From positions 22,325,732 to 22,389,731 of the forward strand of contig NW_026262668.1 in NCBI RefSeq assembly GCF_021869535.1: 64,000 nucleotides of DNA, read 5' to 3'. Origin of the DNA: Mytilus californianus (taxonomy: Eukaryota > Mollusca > Bivalvia > Mytilida > Mytilidae). Numbering within the stretch: position 1 is the stretch's first letter; every line of letters starts with the position of its first letter. Below are positions 1-10,802 of this stretch, in pieces. The notes beneath the pieces were generated by a model. That model was not told where the DNA came from. It did no database searches and was given only the letters and a program-made list of their open reading frames with translations. The translations under genes and the position numbers were made by a program.

Positions 1-525
1 ATTTGCAATAACTTTAAACGCAGGTAAATGCAAATAATTTTGTTGTTAGGTATACGTGTACAGTTCAAATAGAGAAAGGAAATATTTTTAAAAAATAAAT
101 AATTTTATTGTTCATAGTACGAAGTGAAAATTTATAGTAATACCAAACACTTATCAAAGCTTGTATATATATACCAGCTATAACCCTGAATAACATTAAA
201 TAACAAAAAGGCATTACAATTAGTATCAACAGGTCAAATAAACAAGGAAGTATGATTTAAGAGTACTCGCAGTTACTGACAGCTAGTTAAGAGCCAAAAA
301 CAATTAATAATAAAAAAAAATCATGCATCAGAGACTAAAATCAACTAAAACACATCCCAGGGATTTAGTATTTTAACGTCATGGACAGTCAAAGAAGACA
401 TGACTTGTGCAATGCCAAAAATAAATGTATCGACAGGCAGTAGGATAGTTATGAGTTTAACCTCTTTATAGATCAAAATGAACGTGGGTGTGTCTTTATA
501 CATCCCGTTTGAAAAGAATACAAAT
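1..525 (-). repeat. 3' non-coding tail of a retroelement
   Basis: This stretch lies directly downstream (minus sense) of the RT remnant at 526-1680. Most of 10-300 recurs at 17327-17700 in the same orientation, sharing blocks such as AATAATTTTGTTGTTA, TTCATAGTACGAAG and AACATTAAATAACAAAAA. The words at 265-300 (TACTCGCAGTTACTGA) recur on the plus strand near 33690, downstream of another RT remnant. It is therefore read as the shared 3' tail of one element family. Its left end lies outside the window. Confidence 0.6.
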
Positions 526-1680
526 TTAGTTATGTTTTAATTTGCTGATGACAAAATCGATATTAGTGCCAATGTAAACTATATTCAAAGATATTATTAC
601 AACATTTGTAAGATAACCTTTACTAATAAGTTTGTTTAAAGGTTCGATGAGTTTACACGGATAACATAGTGATTTCCGCGCTTTAAGTATAATATTACCG
701 TAAAATTTAGGATGTGAAATACCGTTCTTAATCAGTTTTCTACAGGTACAGCCAAATTTACTAATCAAATCTTTGTATCTACGAAAGAATTTAGTAAAAG
801 TTTTACGTAATTTATGGTAACGAAATCCCTGACTTAATAATTTACCAGTAATGCATTGATTACGTTCGTTAAAATCTATGACATCACTACACACACGGGC
901 ATAACGAACGAGTTGGGATATATAAACACCGTATGATGGAGCCAAAGGAACATCGCCGTCTAAAAAGGAAAAATAACAATAGGGAATGAAAAGTCGTCTC
1001 TTTTGTCGTAAATTTTCGTATGGAGTTTTCCTTCAGAGATTGAAATGTCCATATCTAGAAAAGGACAACTACTGCTGTTTATGTTAGATTTAGTTAAAGT
1101 TAGTTCTATTGGGTAAATTTCGATAACTCTGGATTATTTAACGAAAAAATATCATCTAGATAACGGAAGGTATTGTTGAATGTATCAACCAAAAGTAACA
1201 ATGACGTGTCTTTACTGAGTTTGGTCATAAACTGAGATTCATAGCAATACAGGAATCAATCTGCTATTAAAGGGGCGCAGTTAGTGCCCATAGGAATACC
1301 TACTACTTGTCGATACACTTTATCGCCGAAACGTACATATATGTTGTCCAGGAGAAAATTTAAAGCTTCAATGATATCTTCACATTTCCAGTAAGTGTAT
1401 CTAGCATACTTTCCTTTTTCGTTACAGAAAAAGGCTTTGAACGAGTTACAGCAAATAAATTTGTAATGAGATTTTTCAAGAGACCATTTAATTAAATATG
1501 AAAAATTTTTCTTGATAAGATTGTGTGGAAGTGTAGTATAGAGAGTAGAAAAGTCATAACTGTCAACAGAATTAAAAGGACCATCAAAAGCATGTATTTT
1601 ATCTAAAACCTCTAAAGAATTTTTAACACTCCAAAAATAATTAATACCATTATTTTCATCAGCCTTTTCAACTGATTTTT
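526..1680 (-). pseudogene. Decayed reverse transcriptase of a retroelement (RT copy 1)
   Basis: Read on the minus strand, broken frames from ~1680 to 526 carry reverse-transcriptase landmarks in order: a DFSTLYTTLPHNL block near 1520-1550, GIPMGTNCAPLIADWF near 1255-1305, a YLDD catalytic box (motif C) near 1150-1165, and the C-terminal block SYGVYISQLVRYARVC within the last intact frame (526-945, 139 codons). Several shifts separate these blocks, so it cannot make a full enzyme. The same C-terminal block recurs at 24890-25340 and related RT blocks at 29640-30160 and 32340-33600. The family is abundant in mussel and other invertebrate genomes; I think it is Penelope-like or a relative, but no GIY-YIG nuclease is visible, so the class is uncertain. 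Confidence 0.8.
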
Positions 1681-1905
1681 ATAGTTTGTTCTTATGTTGT
1701 GCTGTTAAACCACTGTCCCAGGTTAGGGGAGGGTTGAGCACTCACAAACATGTTTAACCCTGCCACATTCTTTATGTGCCTGTCCCAAATCTGGAGTCTG
1801 TAGCTTTGTGGTTGTCATTGGTTCATGTCTGTCATATTTGTTTTTCGTAACTTGTTTTGTTATAAATTATGGCGTTAGTTTTCTCAATTGAATTTTTTCA
1901 TATTG
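1681..1905 (+). repeat. Dispersed mussel repeat family 1, left part
   Basis: This is the left part of a repeat found about ten times in the window (landmarks: CTGTCCCAGGTTAGGGGAGG, CCTGTCCCAA, TTAGTTTTCTC). It stops at 1905, and the continuation expected from the other copies (GGGGCCTTTTATAGC...) resumes at 2662. The copy is therefore split by the 750-bp insert at 1906-2655. Confidence 0.75.
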
Positions 1906-2655
1906 ATGATGATATATGAGTTTTAGGGTCCGGCTATCCTCTAGGATATTGCGGACTATCTTTCCTTTTGTTGCAGTGTTGGTTCTGTTTGTCTTTTAGC
2001 TTTCATTTTGCTCCGACTTCTGTGTTTTTGCTGGTACGAAGTGTTTGAGCGTTCGCTAGTATGGCAGTTTCTATACCCTCTTTGGATGTTATTTTGAAAG
2101 GCGACGTATGCAGTGGTGTGCGTAGTAGTTCAGGGTCGTCGATGTCAAACCCCTCATCGAAATCAATCCTACTACGTTTTCCTCTTTCTGTAGCCGATGT
2201 GTAGTAATAAAGGCGATGGTATGCCTTTTTGGGGTTGATGATTACTGCCACTGGTTCACCTTTGTACTTAGTTGGTGTGAGTTGTTTACCAACTAGTGTA
2301 TCCCTGGCTTCCGTCTGACTGTTGTAGTCTACGCTGGTCTTGATGCTTTCTGTTGGGTAGTAGCGGTAACAACGGCCGTTTTGGTGTCCATCCACTGGGC
2401 GAAACGCTTAGCGTTGCGTCTACTGGTAGACGGTGGCTTGTTCTTGCTTTTAAGGACCGGCTGAAGTTTCCTGGAGGACATGTCCGGTTCCTTGACCTTG
2501 ATCCATATGAACTGTACTGATACTTGGGCAGAGCTGGTGGAGTATTTCCAATCCAGCTCTTTCCCATCCAATTTCATGGTAGTAAGTAAGGCTTTCAATT
2601 CATTCGGTAGTTCTATAATGATTGTCCACGAAGTGATCGATTCTAAGTTCAACAA
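1906..2655 (-). mobile_element. 5'-truncated retroelement inserted in repeat family 1
   Basis: The insert is bounded by ATATTG at 1900-1905 and again at 2656-2661, a likely target-site duplication; removing it joins the two halves of the flanking repeat cleanly. In minus sense it enters mid-ORF (LLNLESITSW) and ends with a short non-coding stretch and an ATATATCATCAT tail. That is how a 5'-truncated, target-primed retroelement copy looks. The autonomous family was not recognised. Confidence 0.6.
2003..2655 (-). pseudogene. Frameshifted retroelement ORF, family unknown
   Basis: Two overlapping minus-strand frames belong to one protein. The upstream frame (entering at 2655) reads through a basic stretch NKPPSTSRRNAKRFAQW and runs out of frame near 2380. 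A second frame then carries the continuation from the same place (TEARDTLVGKQLTPTKYKGE) to a stop at 2003. One shift near 2350-2395 explains this. The protein is rich in K, R, S and T. The PS-x-RR-x-x-K/R-R pattern recalls basic motifs of transposon-linked ORFs, but I cannot name the family. The methionine at 2688 lies in the flanking repeat, so it is not a true start. Confidence 0.5.
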
Positions 2656-2830
2656 ATATTGTTCATGTTGGGGCCTTTTATAGCCCACTATACGGAATGG
2701 TTTTTTCTCATTGTTGAATGCTGTACGGTTGCCTATAATTGCTTACATCCACTTCATTTGAACTTTGGTGGATAGTTGTCTCATTGGCAATCATACCACA
2801 TGTCCTTATTTTTATATTGTTTGTCTTTTT
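2656..2830 (+). repeat. Dispersed mussel repeat family 1, right part
   Basis: This is the right half of the split copy. It carries the hallmark 3' end of the family: GGGGCCTTTTATAGC, a CTCATTGTTGAA block, and AGTTGTCTCATTGGCAATC followed by ATACCACAT. Confidence 0.75.
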
Positions 2831-5289
2831 GTCGTCGTCTTTTTGCAATTGCATTGTTAGTTTCTCTCCGACTTATTAGTTTTGAATATCCCCTTGATGT
2901 TTTTGGCCTCTTTGTGCACTTCATCTAATATATTGACCAATTGAAGGTCCACATGCTAAAAGAAGGAAACAAATATGGTTAGGGTTGACGCTGTTAAAAA
3001 AATTCACATTTGTTTTAGTTAACTGACCATCAAGTAAAAAGTGATCTTTAGGCGTTTTCAGTGTATTTTCGACTTATGAGTGTGAATGTCACTTTGGTAT
3101 CTTTCGCCTTTTTTAAAATGCGGCCCTTGCATTACAAATCACGGTTGAATATCCTCATAAACTAACCGATTCTGAGATAGTTGCTTGGTGGCGTCCATTA
3201 CGAGGTGTCAAAGCAGAGGAAAACAGAAATATTAGTCCTGATATATAAGTGCTATCTAATCATCACGCCTTGGGAAATGTTCTTTCGTTACGATAAAAAA
3301 ATGTTACTGTCGTTTGATCGAGTTTGATTTTGTTATCATTTATATATTCAAAATGTGTTAATCCAATTAGTAATTAGATTTTAGTTTATTTAACTAGAAC
3401 ATTGAGGAAATGAGCTATAAATTATGGTATATAATTACGTTGACTCTGATCTAGTCCCAGATAATATGAATGAATCTTGTATTGCAGAAGCAAAAATAAT
3501 GGTATAGCAAAAATAACATAATATATAGATATAAGAAATAATGCATATATATCGTTGTATTAAAATCGTTCACATTATTCCTACCGGTTTCACTCCCCAC
3601 GGAAGATATTCATAGTAATCATCCAAAGTAGAGCATAACAATATGAACGTTCTCATTGTTAACGTCACGTTACAAACACACTACGCAACAAGGGTATTAA
3701 CGTTAAAATAAAGTGTAACGCATTCCTTATGTAGACGCTAGAATATTAAAATATGTCCGTTACGTAGTAAAACATATATCTGTTTGAAATCGGTTTATAT
3801 TTATGAATAAAAATATCTCTATGTTAATTCTCTATTGTTCTGTTGTTCCTTAAGCATTCTGGTAGACTGGAAATAGTTTATATTCAGTTGTGTTCCTGCG
3901 AGCACAAACATCTAAGAATTCACTAAGAGGTACTTGTCTATAAATCGGTTGACGAATTTGTTGTCGGTGCAATGTCGTCCTTTTTCGAAGTGACATTCCT
4001 GTCTACCAAATGTAGTCTTCTCCACAACCATTACATTATTATTTTACAAACAAATTCAGATGCCAGCGTAAAATTCGATTTTATTTTAAATATTTGGCCT
4101 TGTTTAAATTGGAATACATAACCTTCAGATAGGTTTTCACATGTTCCATAATTTGGGCGTCCGCATTTTTTAACGCAAGCTTTACCGTTATCACTTGGCA
4201 ACATATTTATATATTGACTACAATGCCAGTAAACAGAGAGAAACATAATAAAGTCATAGCAATCACGGACAAAGTTTTTATAACTAATCTTATATACGTT
4301 CTTATACAGACATTAAACTGTTATGCAATTATTATCCAATATCAATTATTATTTGATATACTAGTACTGGTTTCCATGTCGCATTTCAATATCAACATAC
4401 TTTTTCTGTTAAATACTTTGAACAAAAGAAGACTCAAATATCTAAAAGCAGGACATACAAATAAAAATGTACAAATACGATATTGTCTCTAGAAATATTA
4501 TCAAAACGACCGACTTCTTTATCAAGTATTAATACAACGTAGTTTAGAGTGTAAATTAATTTCAGAACTAAATTTCTAGTAATCCTCTAAAATGAAATCA
4601 TTTTTAAATGTTCTACATAAATATAGTTTTTTTTACAATCGTTCATACTAGCAAACCAGTTCTGATAGAACTGATCGTATATGTGACTTCAAATATATCA
4701 TATCTAGGGTATACAGTCCATTAGACAGCGACCCATTAAGTATAAAATGATGATAATTGTGTTTCAACTTTGTAGTTTTATCCTAGTGAGAACCCGAGCA
4801 TCGCTTGGTAAAACCAACAAGTACACGATTATTAACATCACTGAGATGAAATTCCTAGAAAGAATCCTTAGTATCCTACTTCAAAAGTGGGATATATTTT
4901 CTGTCAACGATGACCGAATCTTTTGACTTTAATATACTCTATCATACGTTCAAGTTTAATTTACACGACCTGTAATCTCCATGAACAAGACAAGAGTAGA
5001 ACATAAGCTATTTTTTCTTCTTCAAATTTGGTGCACAAAAACACAACAAAACAAAGCAAGTACGTTGCGACGATCGGATCAGACAAAGATTTGTGTACCC
5101 TTTTGTACATACTGGTATTTAGAAGTCTCATCCTTCCCAGTTAAAAAACACACACAAGCCACATTGCAACATATATTTTACGTGAGAATCGACATAATAA
5201 GACAATACATAATACATGAATACGACTTATATATAAGAAAAAAGAGTGCACACGCTGAAATGTCTCACTTTACTGACCATTGATGGTAT
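2831..5289. other. No supported gene
   Basis: AT-rich sequence without a convincing exon. A minus-strand frame at 4031-4246 has a short cysteine cluster (CVKKCGRPNYGTC), and an overlapping frame continues with CHFEKGRHC near 3960-3995. Without splice sites or a known fold, this is only a possible decayed exon. Confidence 0.5.
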
Positions 5290-6430
5290 ATTGATAGTCC
5301 TAAACATAAAGTGTTACTACAAGTCTCACATAAACTTAATGTGATCCAAGAAAATGAGGTAAAAGGGTGGATAAATCAAGCCATAAATACATGTACACAT
5401 TACAATCATTCCACACAACGAATTTAGTTGACCTACTGCTAATAATAAACAAAAAACAGACAAAACCATGAAAACTTTATTTTGACCAATGACCAATGAA
5501 AATTAGGTCAAGGTCAGATGAACCCTGCCAGACAGACATGTACATCTTACAATTATTCCATGCATCAAACAAAGTTGACCCCTTGCATATAGTATCTAAG
5601 AAACAAACCTAACCAGGAAAACTTATCATTGCCTAATTAACCATACGAATGAGGTCAAGGTCAGATGATACCTGCCAGACAGACATATACACCTAACAAT
5701 CATTCCATACATCAAATATAGTTGACCTATTGCTTATAGTGTACGAAAAACAGACCAAAACACAAAAAACTTAACATTGAGCAATGAACCGTGAAAATGA
5801 GGTCAAGTTCAAATAAAACCTGCCAGACTTACATGTACATCTTAAAGTATTTCCATACACCAAATAAAGTTGTCCTGTTGCATACAGTATTAGAAAAACA
5901 GACCAAACACAAAAACTTAACTTTAAGCACTGAACCATGAAAATGAGGTCATGGTCAGATGACACATGTCAGTTGGACATGTACACCTTACTATCATTCC
6001 ATACACCAAATATAGTAGACCTTTTACTTTTAGTATCTGAGATATTGACTTGGCTACGAAAGTTTAACCTTGTTTACTGATCCATGAAATGAGGTCGAGG
6101 TCAAACGAAAACTGTCTGACATGCATGAGGATATTGCAAGGTACGCACATAGCAAATATAGTTATCATATTACTCATAATAATACAGAAATTAACATTAC
6201 AAAAAAAATCTTAACTTTTTTCAAGTAATCACTGAACTATGGAAATGAGGTCAAGGACAATGGACATATGACAGACGGAAACTTCAGAACATAAGCATCT
6301 ATATACAAAGTATGATATGAAGAATCCAGGTTTTCTACCTTCTGAAATATTCAGATTTTAAGTCTTAAGTAAACGCCGCCGCCGCCGGATCACTATCCCT
6401 ATGTCTTGCATTCTGCGACAGAAGTCGCAG
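5290..6430 (+). mobile_element. Pearl-like/Helitron-like element with tandem core
   Basis: The core has seven degenerate tandem units. The word AGGTCA (or a close variant) recurs at about 5357, 5505, 5652, 5800, 5946, 6092 and 6248, giving periods of 146-156 bp. Each unit carries TGCCAGACAGACATGTACA-like, CATTCCATACA-like and AAATATAGTTGAC-like blocks. The core is followed by a (CGC)n tract at 6374-6387, a conserved-looking tail and a 3' hairpin (6413-6430). This layout matches the published 'pearl' elements of bivalves (core of ~160-bp satellite-like repeats, microsatellite, fixed tail), later regarded as non-autonomous Helitron relatives. The 5' border is approximate. No protein is encoded. 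Confidence 0.7.
6413..6430 (+). other. 3'-terminal hairpin of the pearl-like element
   Basis: CTGCGAC (6413-6419), loop AGAA, GTCGCAG (6424-6430): a perfect 7-bp stem with a 4-nt loop. Helitron-type elements typically carry a short hairpin close to the 3' end. Confidence 0.6.
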
Positions 6431-7259
6431 TGTTGTCAAAAAATCTTTTTTTTAATAACCTTCCACTTGTGCTTGAATTAGAATATGGCGTAAAAATAAT
6501 TATTCGTTTTGCATGATTTAAAAAAAATATCCAACGAAAACAATATATAAATGATACAATGCAATGCATGTAAATTAATGCTGAGCCTTACAAAGAAACT
6601 GGTTTGACGATTGCTTTTTGTTGGAGTTTATATTTACAAAGCATTTAGTCTTTGCTGCCCGTATGTGTCTTGTATTAGTTGACGAATGCCTGCAACTTTT
6701 AAAATATCTTAGTTTTGGTCGTTCACGGTAAAGGTTAATCATGAAAGCGGTTCGGGCGCTCAAAGACTAAGGGCTAATTTCACCTGTAGTGGTTTAACTC
6801 AAAATCTGAATGTGTTAAAATCATGCAGGAATTCAAATATTAAATATACTTAAAATATCTTTTAACAATTTTACATCTTTTCATTTACCCAAATGCTATT
6901 CAGTAAAACACGCTGCTTCTTGAACGAATTTTAAAACAAAATAGCAAAATTTGTATGTTTTGTCAAATATTCCATCTAATGACGCCGCTAACCAAAATGA
7001 ATTAGTCAGTACCTGGAAGACAAGTATGGACAGTTTTACTATCCACCGAACTTTGGTTAACAAAGATTCAAAGTTTTGTTATCCTCATACACAACAGTGC
7101 ACTAGAGGTTAACAATGTCCCTTTTGTACATTCTTGGGATAAATACTCAATATTTACGAAAATCTGTCAAACCTGTGGTCTTTGGCTTTATTAAGGCATT
7201 TATAATTTGTTAATCTGTTTTTAAATAAGCAATAAATAATCCAGGTCAAGACTCAGTTG
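6431..7259. other. No supported gene
   Basis: AT-rich sequence; no exon, RNA gene or repeat was recognised. Confidence 0.4.
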
Positions 7260-9600
7260 TAAATTGATTCTGGATATTCCCCTGAAACATGGCAATATTC
7301 TCTGCTTGTGCCAATATTTAACTCTGGAGATAACAAAGATCCAAACAATGACAGAGGAATATTTCTTATAAATGGAATTGCAAAAATATTTAGTTCAGTT
7401 TTAAATAATATAATAATTACATATTATATGGAAAACAAATTTCGTAAGGAACAATTTCGATTTCTTCCTAACATAAGAACAACAGATAGTCTATTGATAT
7501 TTAAAACTTTAATTAATAAATATTTAAAAAAAAAAACACAACATTATATATATGCGTTGTTGACTTTCGCAAAGCATTTGACTCTATTTGGAGAACTGCT
7601 TTATAATATAAAATATTATACCCGGATTTGTTTTTTTCTCAATCGATTTATGAATTTCGAACAGCGGTATACTACTGTTGCCTTTATTTATTGGAAGTAA
7701 AATGTATCGAGTAATAGGAAATATGTATTCAACTACAAAATCTTCAATTAAGATAAATGATAAACTCACTTACTGGTTTGAAGTATTTAGAGCGGTGAAA
7801 CAAGGGGACTATTTAAGTTCCACCTTATTAAATATTTTAATAAATGATTAACCTGAATTTTTATAAATGATATAACCGGAATTTTTAAACAACAAATGAC
7901 TGTGATCCTTTGAAAATAGAGCACCGAAATATTGTTTGCAGATGATATATTGATAATGTCTGAAACTAAAGAGGGTCTTCAGTCAAGTTTAAACCATTAA
8001 TCCCAATACTGTGATAGATGGCAGTTTACAGTAAATTGTAAAAAAAAACTAAAACTATGATTTTAGATACAAGTAATAATAGGAAACATCTTAACCATTC
8101 TTTTGACTATAAGGATGAGAAATAAGAGCAAATGCAAAAGTTTAAATTTCTTGGTAATATGTTTAGTCAGAATGGAAATCTTATTCATTCTGCACATGAA
8201 TTAGCCAAACAAATCTATGAAAGTATTGTACTCTATAAAAACATAAATGTAATTTAATTTATCAAACACTGTGACTTTGTCAAACCATTTGTTTAACTCA
8301 CTAATTATACCGATATTAACTTACAACAGTGAAATATGATATATGGACACATACTCATCCTTTTATAAAGCTTCAATTAGAGGAGATAGAAACAATAAAA
8401 ACGTGGCCGCTATTAAGGGCATACGATACAGTTACAGGGTAGGTAATGACGTTGCTAACGTAAAATGTTATTTTTCGCGACGTCAATTTGCGACATATAG
8501 GGAAAAGATGCATTTTTCGAGTGATTTCAATCATTAGCTTGAAAACGAGTACATGGGCCCCTATTTCTTAAAATGACATTTGACTTGATACTGTTTGCAG
8601 ATTATTTATTCCAATTTTTATGAAAAAAATCATCGATGAATTTTTTTTAAATTAGATAAATATACAGCAAAAAATTTCCGTTTTTTTCTATAATCTTGAA
8701 AATTAATAAAAATGAATTATTTCCAAAGAATTGTCACACAAATTAAGAGGATACTTTTGTAAAGAAGATATTCCAAATCGTTTTACAAAGATCCGCATGT
8801 GTTTATCTTTTGAAACAAAAAAGTTTAATATGTCTATCTAAAGGATAGAAATGTCCAAGAAACTGAAGTCTTAGGTAAATGTCTAAAATTTCAACCCCAT
8901 TTATCTCTAAATTTATCACATAAAGGTTTATTTTTTATTACATATTTGAATTGACTAGGTGCATATTTTGGAAGAAAAATCACCGTGGGATCGAAACAGT
9001 ATCGTATGCCCTTAATTTCATTGACAAAAGTCCCTATGATAAAGTACTAATTAAGTTTATTAAGCTAACTTTGGGCAGCTATCCTATTGGTTGCTCAAAG
9101 ACAAACTTTTCTTTTTCATGATTGACTTTTAAGGGAAGAAACAAGCCCCTACTAAAAGAAACACTTGATTTAGTCAAAACTTACCATAACTCAAGCATTT
9201 ATTCATGGTATTCTTATGTTAATCATGTAAGAAATCAAAATAATTTAGTAATACGGATCATAATAATAATAAAAAGAAAAACAATAGGCTAATATACAAA
9301 CAAAATTTAGAAACTCTTATGAAAATTTGTATAATAATAATATGTAAAATTTACAAGAAAATAATAAACTCCAATTTTTAAAAAAGAATAAAAAAGTTAT
9401 AGCTATGAAACATTCCTACTTTCCCGAAACTTTGAACATAGACAATTGATTTGTAAATTTCGAATAAGTGACCACAGTTTTTTTAATAGAAACAAGATTT
9501 AAGACTATGTTCACATTTTGATGTATTAGATGACGAAATTTCATCTCTTTTTTTAATGTAAAAATTAATGAACAATTGCGAAAAGATTTGTTTATTGAAA
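7260..9600 (+). pseudogene. Decayed LINE retrotransposon ORF2 (LINE copy A)
   Basis: Broken plus-strand frames give a non-LTR reverse transcriptase in order: PIFNSGDNKDPNNDRGI and the following finger block (from ~7308), a decayed AKHLTLFGELL block in the palm motif A position (~7570-7600), a VKQGDYLSSTLLNILIND block (~7795-7850), FADDILIMSETKEG (motif C FADD, ~7935-7980), QFTVNCKKTK (~8020-8055), KFKFLGNMFSQNGN (~8135-8180) and a C-terminal region (~9020-9600) with SPYDKVLIKFIKLTLG and RQLICKFRISDHS. Stops and shifts are many. The domain order and motifs are those of LINEs; the clade is unsure. The C-terminal part is split by the MITE at 8417-9011. Confidence 0.8.
8417..9011. mobile_element. 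TTAA-flanked MITE (piggyBac-type) inside LINE copy A
   Basis: The element begins GGGCATACGATAC and ends GTATCGTATGCCC, a perfect 13-bp terminal inverted repeat (16 of 17 if extended). TTAA lies on both sides (8413-8416 and 9012-9015). Deleting the element and one TTAA restores an open LINE reading frame across the site (...NVAAI-N-FIDKSPYDK...). TTAA duplication is the mark of piggyBac-superfamily transposition. At 595 bp, with no transposase, it is non-autonomous. Confidence 0.85.
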
Positions 9601-10373
9601 ATCATTCTAATATAAACTTAAACCATATGGATAAATTAAAAAAAAATCTTAATTCTGAAGCAAAACAGGATACCATCAAATTAGGATCCTTTTTATAAAA
9701 ACAATCACTAAGACTGAGGGCAGGGGTCCTTGAAATTATTTTAATCTGTGAATTATATATAAAGAGAGATAAAAAAAAAATCATAATTATAAGATGTGTT
9801 TGTATTGTTTATTTTCATTTTTGCTATATATGTATGTTTGTTTCTAAGCCATTGGCCCATTTGGGCTTAAAACGCTTTTTCAATAAAGTAAAGATAATAT
9901 TGTTAAAACCTTCAGACCATACATTGGGCTGTGGTTCTGAGAATTGAATTAAGATTGAAAGACCTTTTGAGAATGGCCATGGTGTAAAACAAATATTGTG
10001 AAATTGGCCCTTTAATTCTATAAAGTTTGTTATTTTTTTTTTCAAGCACTGGGTCGATACCACTGCTGATGGGATGTTAGTCCCGGAGGCTGCTTTTCAA
10101 ATCATACGATTTAAGATTTATTTTTGTTTTATTTTCCTTTGATGAATATAGAAATTATTAAGAACTGAAGTTTTTACTCCATAAGGCAATGTTGACCTTA
10201 GAGTTTTGGCTGTACTTTTACGGTCCCTTTTGGTCATTTTATACACCCTTGGCATTCAGTTTTTTTACTTTCCTGATAAAGTCAAATCCAGAAAAGCACT
10301 TTACACGCACCAAATGTTTTTTTTTTAAATCAATAATTAGAACCAAAGCTTTGCAAAAGCAATCAATTTTAAT
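9601..10373. other. No supported gene; 3' flank of the SURF4-like gene
   Basis: No exon or clear repeat was recognised. Part of it probably holds the 3' UTR of the minus-strand gene that ends at 10374. Confidence 0.4.
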
Positions 10374-10802
10374 CTATGTTTTCTTTTTTAAGTCGGTGTT
10401 TTCAGAACCATATGCTAGCATCAATAATAATCCTCCTGTGATTACTAATGTGTTGATAAAAAAGACGTACTTCACACTTTCGAGATAGTCATCTCCCTGA
10501 CCAGCAAATGGAAAATTTCCAAACGGTAACCAAACTATCATTAGAACAGCGGAAATATTGATCCTATAGCCAACAGTGTTGCTCACAATGAGACTTAGAC
10601 CAAAAGATAGTCGTATCCAACTAGATGAGTCTACATTTTCAGCCAACAGTGGAACATACAACAAAAGTAGCAGAATCTTTCCTATACTTTTCGCTTTCCA
10701 GTTTTCCGCAGATAATGTTGATGACGTACTAGCAAAAACAGACTCTTCCCTCCTGAAACATCTGCATATGCCATCAATACTATTCCACATAAAGAAATTA
10801 TC
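10374..10802 (-). CDS. SURF4-like gene, last coding exon
   Basis: The acceptor is TTTGTAG at the 10803/10802 border and the stop is TAG at 10376-10374. The first ~20 codons align with SURF4 only in the frame that begins after one base (ATA ATT TCT...). From about 10733 onward the alignment continues in the next frame (FASTSSTLSAENWKAKS, then IGKILLLLLY). The switch falls on a run of five A (plus strand) that would need six. Several hydrophobic helices follow, then the KKxx tail. Confidence 0.75.
   Translation of the reverse strand, partial: DNFFMWNSIDGICRCFRREESVFASTSSTLSAENWKAKSIGKILLLLLYVPLLAENVDSSSWIRLSFGLSLIVSNTVGYRINISAVLMIVWLPFGNFPFAGQGDDYLESVKYVFFINTLVITGGLLLMLAYGSENTDLKKKT

Noticed and set aside
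4031-4246. Cysteine-containing minus-strand frame (CVKKCGRPNYGTC) as a secreted peptide gene
   Set aside because: No signal peptide, no clear acceptor or donor, and the continuation lies in another frame; it is too weak to call.
5771-5965. 64-codon minus-strand frame in the tandem core
   Set aside because: It is contained in the pearl-like repeats and not kept in the neighbouring units.
8343-8537. 64-codon plus-strand frame as a gene
   Set aside because: It begins in the LINE remnant and runs into the piggyBac-type MITE; it is an accidental fusion.
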